Shown: in pieces, positions 20,971 to 30,545 of the stretch
How the letters are laid out: each line of letters opens with the position of its first letter
How positions within the stretch are numbered: the stretch's first letter is position 1
NCBI GenBank assembly: GCA_015056125.1
Contig: SVGW01000004.1
Coordinates: 1-64,000, forward strand
DNA length: 64,000 bases
Direction: 5' to 3'
Source: Clostridiales bacterium
GTDB taxonomy: Bacteria > Bacillota > Clostridia > Christensenellales > Aristaeellaceae
The notes under the pieces: generated by a model
What the model saw: the letters and a program-made list of their open reading frames with translations, nothing else
Told to the model about the DNA's origin: nothing
Database searches by the model: none
Position numbers and translations under genes: made by a program

Positions 20971-21188
20971 ATGCGAGAGGGTGCTTTTGAGTCAAAAGCA
21001 CCCTCTCGCGCTCTCCCGAAAACCAATCGGGAAATCTACTGACCGCCTCGCAATCAACAATGTTTCCCAGTTTATATAATCTGGGAGCGAATGCCGATAG
21101 AACGAAAACGCCTATATACCCCAGCAGGTTTTCTTTGGGAGAGCGCGAGAGGGCCTTTCTTTTTTCGAAAAGAAAGGCCCTCTCGCAT
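20971..21188. repeat. Intergenic hairpin element family C, copy C2
   Basis: gcgagagggtgcttttga/tcaaaagcaccctctcgc, core with ends gctctcccgaaaacc / ggttttctttgggagagc, then gcgagagggcctttctttt..ggccctctcgc. Confidence 0.88.
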
Positions 21189-21203
21189 TACTTATACAAC
21201 AAA

Positions 21204-22055
21204 TCAGTCCTTAGGTTCCACAGAGCGGATGAACTTCAGCGCCGCTTCCAGGGCGGTGAGGTTATCTTCCATGCCCTCAAATTCGTAGGATACCACGCCT
21301 TCAAACTTGGCATCGTGAAGAATCTGCAGGCACCTGCGGATGGGCACCACGCCATGGCCCGCAATGGTGCCCCGGCGCCAGTTGCCGTTGAGGGTGTTGG
21401 CCCAGCCCATACCGGGATCATCGGCATCAAAGGGCTTGATAAGGAAATCCTTCACATGGGCATGGAAAGCATAGGGCGCGGCGATGGTCACAGCGCGCAG
21501 GGGATTATCATCGGCGCAAAGGAAATTGCCCATATCCACCAACCAGCCATAGTTGGGGTGATTCACGGCGAGAATCAATTCTTCCACGCGTTCGGCGGCC
21601 TGAATGATATGGCCGTGGTTTTCCGTGCAGGTCTTGATGCCCTTGGTGGCGGCATATTCAGTCACTTCCCGCACCTTGGGGGCCACGATCTTCACGGCTT
21701 CCCGCCAGGTCATGCCTTCGGGCATTTTGAAGAATACGTCGTGACGCATCACCTTGGCGCCCAGGGCCTCGGCGATATCCACTTCGCCCTTCATGCGCTC
21801 CACTTCGTTTTCCTTGTTCAGGAAATCGGCGGCGATGGTGTAGGCAGCAATGGGCAGATCCAGCTTGGCGCAATGCTCCCGGATGGCCGCGGCCAGAGCC
21901 TTTACGCTATCGGCCTTCTGCACTTCCAGGGAAAGCTCAATGAACTCAATGGCGTCATAGCCCAGTTCCTTGGCCTTGTCGCAGACGTCAAAGTAATTAG
22001 CGCCAGTTTGCTTCATGTACTTGGAAAAGCTGTAAGAGGATACACCCAGTTTCAT
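21204..22055 (-). CDS. Sugar phosphate isomerase/epimerase
   Basis: 283 aa TIM-barrel protein; WLVDMGNFLCADDNPLRAV. Confidence 0.9.
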   Translation of the reverse strand: MKLGVSSYSFSKYMKQTGANYFDVCDKAKELGYDAIEFIELSLEVQKADSVKALAAAIREHCAKLDLPIAAYTIAADFLNKENEVERMKGEVDIAEALGAKVMRHDVFFKMPEGMTWREAVKIVAPKVREVTEYAATKGIKTCTENHGHIIQAAERVEELILAVNHPNYGWLVDMGNFLCADDNPLRAVTIAAPYAFHAHVKDFLIKPFDADDPGMGWANTLNGNWRRGTIAGHGVVPIRRCLQILHDAKFEGVVSYEFEGMEDNLTALEAALKFIRSVEPKD

Positions 22056-22129
22056 GATTTTTTTCTCCTTTACAATTGAAATTTTATTACAAAAGCCTTT
22101 TCCAATCGCCGGGCGATCCTCTTTTTTCC

Positions 22130-23452
22130 TTATTTCAGGAACAGCTCGATCACCGGTACGATCATATCGGGCTTTACCGGGGGCAAGTTCAACACCAGCA
22201 GATCATCCGCCTTGGCAGCTCCCTCGGAGAAGTGCTTCACCTTGCCTTCATCCATGAGAATTTCGCTGCCATCGTGGAGGAACTGGGCATATTCCACCTT
22301 GCCTGCCAGGCCCTTGATCTGCAGATGCTTGAAGGGATAGGCAAAAAGATGGATATAGAGCCGCTTGCCATCCTGGCTCTGGGTATAGCGGCAATCAGGG
22401 GGCAGGGTTTCCAGTAATTCCGGCTCCGCCATGGTGCAGTTGTAAATAGAGCGGCTGTTGAAATGCATCCAGCGTTCGTAAACTGCCAGGGCATTCTTGG
22501 CCCGATCATCAAATTCACCGCGAGCAGTGGGGCCCACATTCATCAGCAGATTGCCGCCCAGAGATACGGTATTCACCAGCATGCGGATCAGCATTTCCGG
22601 GGATTTCCAGGTGCTTTCGTCCCGATGATAGCCCCAAGAGCCGGAGAAGGTCTGGCAGGCTTCCCAGGTGACCAATTCGCCGGTTTCCTTATGCTTCACC
22701 CATTCCGTCATCTGATACTGTTCCGGGGTCCACAGATCCTGCTCAATCTCAGTGCGGTTGTCGATAATAATATCAGGCTGCAGGGCGCGGGCGGTAGCGA
22801 TCAGCTTTTCGGCCTCCCAATCCTCCTTACCCTTGCCTCTCATCCATTCCTTGCCGGGTTCAACTTGATGATGGGGATAGGAAAAGTCAAACCAGAGAAT
22901 ATCGATCTTGCCATAGTTAGTAAGCAGTTCCGTCACCTGATCCCGCATGTACTGGGCATAGATTTTCATATCCCGGTCCTGATTCTGCTCAAAGGCATCG
23001 GGATCATTGCGCCGGGGGTGAATCATATCGATGGTGAAATGGGGATGATGCCAGTCGATGAGGGAATAATAGAAGCCCACCTTCAGGCCCTCGGCCCGGA
23101 AAGCCTCCACATATTCCTTCACCAGATCCCTGCCGATGGGGGTGTTGGTAGCCTTATAATCGGTGAACTTGGAATCAAAGAGGCAAAAGCCCTCATGGTG
23201 CTTGGTGGTGAGCACGGCATATTTCATGCCCGCGGCCTTGGCAGCCTTGGCCCAGGCCCGGGCGTCATAAAGATCGGGCTCAAAATGCTCAAAATACTTT
23301 TGGTATTTTTCCTCCGTAATGCATTCCCGGTTTTTGATCCATTCATGCCTTGCCGGAAGGGCATACAGCCCCCAATGGATGAACATACCAAAACGGGATG
23401 CGGTGAACCATTTGGTATCGCCGGGGGTTTTTCTTGTCACATAGCTGCTCAT
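22130..23452 (-). CDS. GH29 alpha-L-fucosidase
   Basis: W..RFGMFIHWGLYALPARHEW, LTTKHHEGFCLFDSKFTDY, GGNLLMNVGPTARGEF. Confidence 0.95.
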   Translation of the reverse strand: MSSYVTRKTPGDTKWFTASRFGMFIHWGLYALPARHEWIKNRECITEEKYQKYFEHFEPDLYDARAWAKAAKAAGMKYAVLTTKHHEGFCLFDSKFTDYKATNTPIGRDLVKEYVEAFRAEGLKVGFYYSLIDWHHPHFTIDMIHPRRNDPDAFEQNQDRDMKIYAQYMRDQVTELLTNYGKIDILWFDFSYPHHQVEPGKEWMRGKGKEDWEAEKLIATARALQPDIIIDNRTEIEQDLWTPEQYQMTEWVKHKETGELVTWEACQTFSGSWGYHRDESTWKSPEMLIRMLVNTVSLGGNLLMNVGPTARGEFDDRAKNALAVYERWMHFNSRSIYNCTMAEPELLETLPPDCRYTQSQDGKRLYIHLFAYPFKHLQIKGLAGKVEYAQFLHDGSEILMDEGKVKHFSEGAAKADDLLVLNLPPVKPDMIVPVIELFLK

Positions 23453-23557
23453 ATGCACATTTCCTCCTTTTTTGTTGCGGTTTTCCGTTAAAAAGAGTAT
23501 ACTATTTCTTGTTTCGAAATACTATGCACTTTCCAGCGAAAACATGGAGAAAACGTC

Positions 23558-24358
23558 ATGAATATTCAGAAATGCCGCAGCGCGCCCGCTGTCTGGAGCG
23601 CCCTGCATGTGGAGATCGTAGACAGCGGCTGGGCGCAGCTTGGCCGGGAATGGAACAATTCCTATCATTGCCCGCCCTTTTCCCGGCTCTATTATATCCT
23701 GGATGGGGAAGGCATAGCCAGGAGCGGCCAGCAGGAAATGGCCCTTCTGCCTGGGCAGATGTATTTATTGCCTGCCGGCATGCCCTTGCATCATGAATGT
23801 TCCCAGCAGATGACCCAGCTCTTTTTTCACATTTCAGCCCGCACTGTAGACGGCTACGATCTTTTTTCTTATTGCAGGCAATTGCTGCAATTGCCTGCGC
23901 AGGAAAACATGGCCAAAGAATATCTGTCAGGAGATTATCTTTCCCTTTCTCTGGTGAAAGCCCGGGTGGAAGCGGATATCTGCCGCTTTGTGCATCTGGC
24001 AAATCTGGAAGAGCATCTGCTGCGCCCCCGGTCGGCCTTTCTGGAAAAGGTATTTTCCGCGGTGCAAAGGGAGCTGCGCTCTTCACTCACCATTTCGGAC
24101 ATAGCCAAAGCACTGGCCCTTTCCGAAAGCACCCTCACCAAGCGCTTCCGCAAGGAATACGGCATGCCCCTGGGGCGGTATATGGATGAAATGCTGTATC
24201 AGCAAATTTGCCATCTGCTGGCGTCCACCGATCTTTCCATCGGCCAGATCGCGGATGACCTGGGCTTTTGCGATCAATTCTACCTCACCCGTTTTTTCAC
24301 CGCCCGCCAGGGCATATCTCCCCGGCAATATCGCCAGGCGCTGCCCAAACACCCATAA
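23558..24358 (+). CDS. AraC family transcriptional regulator
   Basis: 266 aa; cupin plus two-HTH region; divergent to GH29 gene. Confidence 0.92.
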   Translation: MNIQKCRSAPAVWSALHVEIVDSGWAQLGREWNNSYHCPPFSRLYYILDGEGIARSGQQEMALLPGQMYLLPAGMPLHHECSQQMTQLFFHISARTVDGYDLFSYCRQLLQLPAQENMAKEYLSGDYLSLSLVKARVEADICRFVHLANLEEHLLRPRSAFLEKVFSAVQRELRSSLTISDIAKALALSESTLTKRFRKEYGMPLGRYMDEMLYQQICHLLASTDLSIGQIADDLGFCDQFYLTRFFTARQGISPRQYRQALPKHP

Positions 24359-24364
24359 AAGGAT

Positions 24365-24399
24365 GGCGCAGGAAATATGGACTTTCCTGCGCCTTTTTT
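24365..24399. terminator. Intrinsic (bidirectional) terminator
   Basis: ggcgcaggaaa..tttcctgcgccttttttg between convergent genes. Confidence 0.8.
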
Positions 24400-24406
24400 G
24401 CTCGAT

Positions 24407-25126
24407 TTACAGCAGGCTGGCCGCAGCCTTGTCCACCAGGATGGTCACATGGGGATGATTGCGCAGGATGGAGGCCTGCACCTTGGGGGTCACTTCCCCA
24501 TACACCGTATCCCGGATGGCCTGAGCCTTATCTTCGCCCATGGCGATGAGCACGATTTCCTTGGCCGCCATAATGCCGCCGATGCCAAGGCTGATGGCCT
24601 GGCGGGGCACATCCTTTTCGCTTTCAAAGAAGCGGCGGTTGGCCTGGATGGTGCTTTCGGTGAGGTTCACGATCTGGGTGCCGAACACAAAATGATCGGA
24701 GGGCTCGTTAAAGCCGATGTGGCCGTTGCGGCCGATGCCCAGCAGCTGCATATCAATACCGCCGGCAGCCTGGATGGCCGCGTCATAGCGGGCGCATTCC
24801 GCCTGGAGATCTTCGGCATTGCCATTGGGTACATGGGTTTCTTTCATATTGATATGATCAAAAAGCTGAGCATTCATAAAGGCGTGATAGCTGCATTCAT
24901 GCTCTACCGGCAGATTGCAGTATTCATCCAGATTATAGCTGACGCACTTGGAAAAATCCAGAATACCGGCCTTATGCCACTGAATCAGCTGCTGATAGCA
25001 ATCAATAGGAGAAGAACCGGTGGCCAGGCCCAGCACGCTGTCTGGCTTACGAAGGAGCTGCGCGGCAAAAAGAGTGGCGGCAGCCTGGCCCACCTGCTTG
25101 GCATTTTCAAAAACATGTACCTGCAT
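24407..25126 (-). CDS. nagB: Glucosamine-6-phosphate deaminase
   Basis: MQVHVFENAKQVGQAAATLFAAQLL, LGLATGSSPI, LLGIGRNGHIGFNEP. Confidence 0.96.
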   Translation of the reverse strand: MQVHVFENAKQVGQAAATLFAAQLLRKPDSVLGLATGSSPIDCYQQLIQWHKAGILDFSKCVSYNLDEYCNLPVEHECSYHAFMNAQLFDHINMKETHVPNGNAEDLQAECARYDAAIQAAGGIDMQLLGIGRNGHIGFNEPSDHFVFGTQIVNLTESTIQANRRFFESEKDVPRQAISLGIGGIMAAKEIVLIAMGEDKAQAIRDTVYGEVTPKVQASILRNHPHVTILVDKAAASLL

Positions 25127-25333
25127 TTTAAAGTGCCTCCCATGCATTTGTTTTATGATATTTCAACCTTGATTATTATAGCATAATCTTTTACAGCCTT
25201 GCAAGCATTTTTGCTCGTTTTTGCAAGTTTTTCAAGAGCGCATTGTGTATTATTCCCTTCCGTGGTATACTTATAAAATCTGAAAGGGGGGTTTTCCACG
25301 AAATACGCTGCTGCTTCTCCCTGTGATATACTG

Positions 25334-26377
25334 ATGTACCCCACCGATCCCATCTATGCAGAATCCATCCGCAAATTTCAAGGCTGCCCCACCCTGGCCA
25401 TCACCCGGGGCGGCCGGATCTATATGGGCTGGTATGCCGGAGGCACCCGGGAGCCCCATATGGAAAATTATAATCTGCTGATATACAGCGATGACCTGGG
25501 AAAAAACTGGTCCCGCCCTCTGCTGATCATTCCCAGCTCCAAAGAAAAATGCGTGCATGCCCTGGATATCCAATTATGGACCGCACCGGACGGGCGCTTA
25601 TTTGTGTTCTGGGTGCAAAACAATACCCATCCTGCTGCGCCAGGCGAACCGGGGTATCAAGTAGACGGCTATATTTTTGATGATCGCGTTCACGCTGAAT
25701 GGGTGATGATCTGCGATGATCCGGACGCCAGAGAGCCCGTTTTTTCCGTGCCCCGGTATCTGGATCAGGGCTTCCTGCGCTGCAAGCCCACGGTGCTGAA
25801 AAACGGCGCCTGGATCAATTTCAATTATGACCAATCTTCCCCCTGCTACGGCTACAGCATATCCCGGGATCAGGGCAGCACCTACACCCGCCATTACGGT
25901 GCCCAAAAGATCCAGACGCCCTTTGATGAAACCATGGCCTATGAAAAGATGGACGGTAGCATCCGCATGCTGGCCCGCACCTCCACCGGCGAATTAGCGG
26001 AAAGCACTTCCCTGGATGGCGGCCTCACCTGGAGCAAGGCCCACCCATCCGGCATCGATAATCCCTGCACCCGCTTCTTTATCGCTCGCACCCCCAGCGG
26101 CAGAATCCTGCTGATCAACAACGATCACCGGGAAAAACGCTGCAATATGTCCCTGTATCTTTCCGAAGATGACGGAGCAACCTGGAAATACAAGCGCTGT
26201 ATCGATACCCGGGACGCCCTTTCCTACCCGGACGCCGATTTTTATAACGGCAAGATCTATCTCACCTATGACCGGGAACGAACGGGCGCCAAAGAAATCC
26301 TCTTCCTGGAATTTACAGAAGAAGACGTAATGGATTCTTCCCGTCCCCTTTCGATCCGCATCATCAGCAAGCCCTGA
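25334..26377 (+). CDS. Sialidase-like (BNR repeat / beta-propeller) exo-glycosidase
   Basis: 347 aa; Asp-box-like SDDLGKNWSRP, SRDQGSTYTR, SLDGGLTWSKA, SEDDGATWKYK. Confidence 0.85.
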   Translation: MYPTDPIYAESIRKFQGCPTLAITRGGRIYMGWYAGGTREPHMENYNLLIYSDDLGKNWSRPLLIIPSSKEKCVHALDIQLWTAPDGRLFVFWVQNNTHPAAPGEPGYQVDGYIFDDRVHAEWVMICDDPDAREPVFSVPRYLDQGFLRCKPTVLKNGAWINFNYDQSSPCYGYSISRDQGSTYTRHYGAQKIQTPFDETMAYEKMDGSIRMLARTSTGELAESTSLDGGLTWSKAHPSGIDNPCTRFFIARTPSGRILLINNDHREKRCNMSLYLSEDDGATWKYKRCIDTRDALSYPDADFYNGKIYLTYDRERTGAKEILFLEFTEEDVMDSSRPLSIRIISKP

Positions 26378-26393
26378 ACGCAAGGAGAAAAAA

Positions 26394-27653
26394 ATGACTG
26401 AACAAGCTTACAAAAGAACCAAATACGCCTGCTTTTACACCTATGTGGCCATGGCATCCATCTTTGTTTTGCCGCCCCTTTTGTTTGTCACCTTCCGGGA
26501 AATGTACGGCATTTCCTATACCCTGCTCGGCACCCTGGTGCTCATCAATTTCTGCACCCAATTGACCGTCGATCTCCTATTCACCTTTTTCACCAGCCGC
26601 TTCAATATCCATAAAACCATCAAAATCATGCCCCTGCTTACCAGCCTGGGGTTTATCGTTTATGCGCTGTTTCCTGTGCTGTTTCCGAAAATTGCCTATT
26701 TGGGTCTGGCCGTGGGCACGATAATTTTTTCCGTGGCGGCAGGCCTGTGTGAAGTGCTTTTAAGCCCCTTGGTGGCGGCCCTTCCCTCCAAGACCCCGGA
26801 AAAGGATATGAGCCTGCTCCACTCCCTCTATGCCTGGGGCATTCTCATCGTGATCGTGCTCAGCACCGTTTTCCTCCATTTCATCGGCCGGGAAAAGTGG
26901 ATGTATCTCACCCTGTTCTGGGCGCTGCTCCCCTTGGTTTCCTGCTTCCTTTTCTGCACCTCTCCCCTGCCGCCCATGGATCTTTCCCAGCAGGATTCCA
27001 AAGCCGGGGCCGGCAAGAAGCATTTGGGCATTCTTTTGTGCGTAGGCTGCATTTTTCTGGGCAGCGCGGCCGAAAATTCCATGACCAATTGGATCTCCGT
27101 CTATGTGGAAAGCGCTTTGGGCGTTCCCAAAATGCTGGGGGATATCCTGGGCATGGCCATGTTTGCCCTCTTGCTTGGCATCGTCCGGGTGATGCACGCC
27201 AAATATGGCTGGGATATTTTTTCCGTTTTGTTTTACAGCATGATCGGCGCTGCCATCTGCTATCTCACCGTTTCTTTCTCCCCCTCCCCCATCCTCTCCA
27301 TGATCGCCTGCATCCTCACCGGCCTTTTTACCTCCATGCTCTGGCCGGGCACGCTGATCCTGATGGAAGAAAAATTTCCCCATTCCGGGGTAGCTGCCTA
27401 TGCCCTCATGGCCGCCGGGGGCGATTTCGGGGCGTCCGTAGCCCCGCAGCTATTGGGCGTGGTGGTGGACAAGGTATCTGTCAGCTCTTGGGGCGTCCAG
27501 CTGGCGGCTTCCTTTGCCCTTTCTCCTGAGCAGATCGGCATGAAATCCGGCATGCTCATGGCCGCCCTGTTCCCGGTGCTGGGCGTTCTTCTGCTAATCT
27601 ATATGAAAAAATACTTTAAGAAAAATGGTTCTTTAGAAAGGAGCAATGCCTGA
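26394..27653 (+). CDS. MFS transporter
   Basis: 419 aa, about 12 TM segments, FucP/sugar-permease-like. Confidence 0.88.
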   Translation: MTEQAYKRTKYACFYTYVAMASIFVLPPLLFVTFREMYGISYTLLGTLVLINFCTQLTVDLLFTFFTSRFNIHKTIKIMPLLTSLGFIVYALFPVLFPKIAYLGLAVGTIIFSVAAGLCEVLLSPLVAALPSKTPEKDMSLLHSLYAWGILIVIVLSTVFLHFIGREKWMYLTLFWALLPLVSCFLFCTSPLPPMDLSQQDSKAGAGKKHLGILLCVGCIFLGSAAENSMTNWISVYVESALGVPKMLGDILGMAMFALLLGIVRVMHAKYGWDIFSVLFYSMIGAAICYLTVSFSPSPILSMIACILTGLFTSMLWPGTLILMEEKFPHSGVAAYALMAAGGDFGASVAPQLLGVVVDKVSVSSWGVQLAASFALSPEQIGMKSGMLMAALFPVLGVLLLIYMKKYFKKNGSLERSNA

Positions 27654-28237
27654 TGACCGCTTCCCTTTTTCACCATCCCCAATACCAAGCGCTGCTTTCC
27701 TTCATTCGGCAAGCCAAAGGCCCCTTGCTTTTGCACATTTCCGATACCCACACCGATTCCTATTCCTTTGCGCGGGACTTGATCTCCGCCGTGCAGCCTG
27801 CTCTGATTCTTCACACCGGGGATATGGCGGATGAATGGAAAGCCGGGCGGCTTCCCGAGCACGTGGAAGATTACAAAATGCGCGTGCTTAAAATACTGGA
27901 TATTCTCAAGGACGCCGGGGTAGAAACCTGGATCGTGCCCGGCAACAACGATCTGCCGGATTATCTCTCCCTGCACTGCGATTTCCCCATTCTTGAACCC
28001 GGCACATTCAAAACCTGGCACGGCATTTCCATGCGCCTTTCCCATCAAGCCATTTCAGATGAAAAAGAAGCCGTCTTCGCCATCTACGGCCATGTTTTCA
28101 GCGCTGATCCCAATCATCCCAGCGAAAATCCTAAAAACGGCGTGGTTTATCTCAACGGCGTATTTGAATGGACGGTAATCGACAGCGCCGACGGCAGCTA
28201 TTTCCAAATTTCGCTGAAAGAAAGGAAGCCCAAATGA
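27653..28237 (+). CDS. Metallophosphoesterase (calcineurin-like)
   Basis: LLHISDTHTDSYSFARDLI, LHTGDMADEW, VPGNNDLPD, YGHVFSADPNHP. Confidence 0.88.
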   Translation: MTASLFHHPQYQALLSFIRQAKGPLLLHISDTHTDSYSFARDLISAVQPALILHTGDMADEWKAGRLPEHVEDYKMRVLKILDILKDAGVETWIVPGNNDLPDYLSLHCDFPILEPGTFKTWHGISMRLSHQAISDEKEAVFAIYGHVFSADPNHPSENPKNGVVYLNGVFEWTVIDSADGSYFQISLKERKPK

Positions 28238-28929
28238 GATTATTTATTGCCCGCCACGGGCAGGTTCTTCCGGCCGGCCAGGAAAACAGCGCCTTTGCTA
28301 CTTCCCCGGATGATCCATTGCTTACGGATCTTGGCCTTCAGCAGGCAGAATTGCTGGGCGAAGAAATGCGACGCTTGCAATTTACCGGGCGCATCATTTC
28401 CTCCCCCTTTTCCCGCACAGTGATGACCGCCGCGCAAGTTGCCAAGGTCTGCGGTCTATCCATTTCCCTGGATCCTCGATTTCGGGAGATCGTGCAGCAG
28501 GAAGAGGGCCTGGAGGGCTTTGAAGGAAAAACACTTTCACAGCTGAAAGCCATGTTTCCGGAAATACGTCAGTCTTCCCTGCCCTATCCCTGGTGGACGG
28601 TGCCTAAAAACACCATGGAAGAAGTGATCGCCCGGGTACGGCCTCTGATAGAAGAATGCATTGAAAAAAATGAAGATTGCCTGCTGGTGGGCCACGGTGC
28701 CAGCACCCATGCCGCCGCCACGATTTTATTGGGCGGCAAAAACGCCCGGGAAATGGGCGATATTTGCCGGGGGGATAACCTGAATTGTTCCCTCACCGAA
28801 TTTTCCATTGAAAACGGCGTAATTCTGCCTGTGCGCATTTATGATACGACGCATTTACTCTCCCATATGCTTACATCCAACCAGCGCCCAGTGGAGGAAA
28901 GGAATGGTAAAATATGCATCGTTATATAG
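28234..28929 (+). CDS. Histidine phosphatase family protein
   Basis: Starts MRLFIARHGQVLPAGQ (ATGA overlap with upstream stop); LLVGHGASTHA. Confidence 0.92.
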   Translation: MRLFIARHGQVLPAGQENSAFATSPDDPLLTDLGLQQAELLGEEMRRLQFTGRIISSPFSRTVMTAAQVAKVCGLSISLDPRFREIVQQEEGLEGFEGKTLSQLKAMFPEIRQSSLPYPWWTVPKNTMEEVIARVRPLIEECIEKNEDCLLVGHGASTHAAATILLGGKNAREMGDICRGDNLNCSLTEFSIENGVILPVRIYDTTHLLSHMLTSNQRPVEERNGKICIVI

Positions 28930-30497
28930 GCACCCACATGCACCTGCACACCACCTTTGAAGCCTTTTCCACCATGCGCTCCCAGGCGTTTATGGCAAAA
29001 AAACTGGGGATTGAAGCCCTGTTCATCACCGATCATGATACCCGCATGGGTTATCTGCAAAAAAGGGTGAATGAATTCGCCTATGAAAGCGAAGATGCCG
29101 TGCAAATGCGAAACGGCATCGAAGTGACCTGGAGCACCATGGAAGGCGAGCCCATCGCTCCCATCAAAACGGAGGACGGCTGGGTTCTTGCGCTTAGGCC
29201 GGGCCAAAGCGCCCGCTTTTTTGCAAAGGCCAAGCAACACCAGGCCTCTTTGCTGGCCGATCTTACGCTGTATCTGGATCTGGATTTACCCGAAGAATGG
29301 GCAGGCGGGCTGTGCGTTGATCTGGAGCTTTCCCTGAGCCCGGATAACAAAGAGCAGCAGCATCTGTGCTATGTAATGGGCGATTGCCCGCAGCAGGAGA
29401 GCTGGGAATTTTGCATTCCGCTTGCCAAAGCAAAGGGCAAGTGCCGCCTGGAGCTCCCCATCTCCCAGGATATCCTGCGATTTGATCCGTTTGGTCAGGA
29501 TCATTGCTTTATCGCGCTGCTCCTTCATACCTTCGGCCCGCTGAAGGGGCTGTATCTGGGGCACCGGATGGACAGAAAATATGCCGCCGAGGCCGTGCGG
29601 CAAAAGCAGCAGGAATTGGCCGATGAAGTCAGCAAAAAATGCGGCGTGGCCTTGCACGTGGCCACAGAAATTTCCGGGGCGGGGCAGCATAAGGTGAGCT
29701 TTTCCCAATCTGTGCCCCTGCTGGATTATCCTGCCCATGATTATCAGATCACCTGGGAAATGGCCGCAGCGCACGTAAAAAAGCATGGCGGCGTCACCTC
29801 CTATAATCACATGTTCACCCCCTATCAGAAAAGGGAATGGCGCGGAGAAGAAAGAGAACAATTGATTCAGGGGCTGATTCAAAGCCTGCTGGATACCCAT
29901 GCAGAGGGCGCGGATCTGATCGAAGTGGGCTTCCCGGAGGGGCGCGGCGGCTTCCGCGTGGAGGAATACATTCGGGTGTGGGATGCATTGGCCATGCAGG
30001 GCCTTTTGCTTTCCGGCTACGGAGATAACGATTGCCACAATTCCAAAATGGTATGGCTGGAAGGCAATAATTTCGCCACCTTCTGGTATGCCGAAAATGC
30101 CAACAGGGAAGCACTGGAGCAGGCCCTGCTCACCGGCAATGCCTATACCATGGATCCCGCCCGGCTCCAGGGCCTTCAATTTGGTTTTTCCCTGGAAGAT
30201 ACGCCCATGGGCGGCATCCTGATTGGGAATGCGGAGGCCACCGCTGCTCTCCACTTGCAGCAGCTTCCCGAAGCTGCTGAAATTCGCCTGATGGCAGGGG
30301 GCGCGTGCCAGGAAAAGAAAATTCTTGCTCCGGGGGATCATGCTCTCGCCTTCCAGGTGATTAAAAACGCTCCTATCTGTCCTGTGCGGGTGGAGATATG
30401 GGGGATGGACGGGCGGCTTCTGCTCCTTTCTAATCCTGTCTACTGGGTGGATGAGGATATTCCCGGATATGAAACCCGGCTCAGAAAAAAGCTGTAA
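28914..30497 (+). CDS. PHP-domain (CehA/McbA-like) metallohydrolase
   Basis: 527 aa; GTHMHLHTTFEAFSTM, FITDHDTRMGYLQ, GYGDNDCHNSKM. Confidence 0.82.
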   Translation: MHRYIGTHMHLHTTFEAFSTMRSQAFMAKKLGIEALFITDHDTRMGYLQKRVNEFAYESEDAVQMRNGIEVTWSTMEGEPIAPIKTEDGWVLALRPGQSARFFAKAKQHQASLLADLTLYLDLDLPEEWAGGLCVDLELSLSPDNKEQQHLCYVMGDCPQQESWEFCIPLAKAKGKCRLELPISQDILRFDPFGQDHCFIALLLHTFGPLKGLYLGHRMDRKYAAEAVRQKQQELADEVSKKCGVALHVATEISGAGQHKVSFSQSVPLLDYPAHDYQITWEMAAAHVKKHGGVTSYNHMFTPYQKREWRGEEREQLIQGLIQSLLDTHAEGADLIEVGFPEGRGGFRVEEYIRVWDALAMQGLLLSGYGDNDCHNSKMVWLEGNNFATFWYAENANREALEQALLTGNAYTMDPARLQGLQFGFSLEDTPMGGILIGNAEATAALHLQQLPEAAEIRLMAGGACQEKKILAPGDHALAFQVIKNAPICPVRVEIWGMDGRLLLLSNPVYWVDEDIPGYETRLRKKL

Positions 30498-30505
30498 TAA
30501 AAAAA

Positions 30506-30540
30506 GGGGAGGTGCTTTTGAAGCATCTCCCCCATTTTTT
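30506..30540. terminator. Bidirectional intrinsic terminator
   Basis: ggggaggtgcttttgaagcatctcccccatttttt, A-run upstream and T-run downstream, between convergent genes. Confidence 0.85.
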
Positions 30541-30545
30541 ATTCT

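Noticed and set aside
23558-24358. AraC regulator next to GH29 gene as a novel system
   Set aside because: Divergent AraC regulator/glycosidase pairs are a common arrangement in gut Firmicutes.
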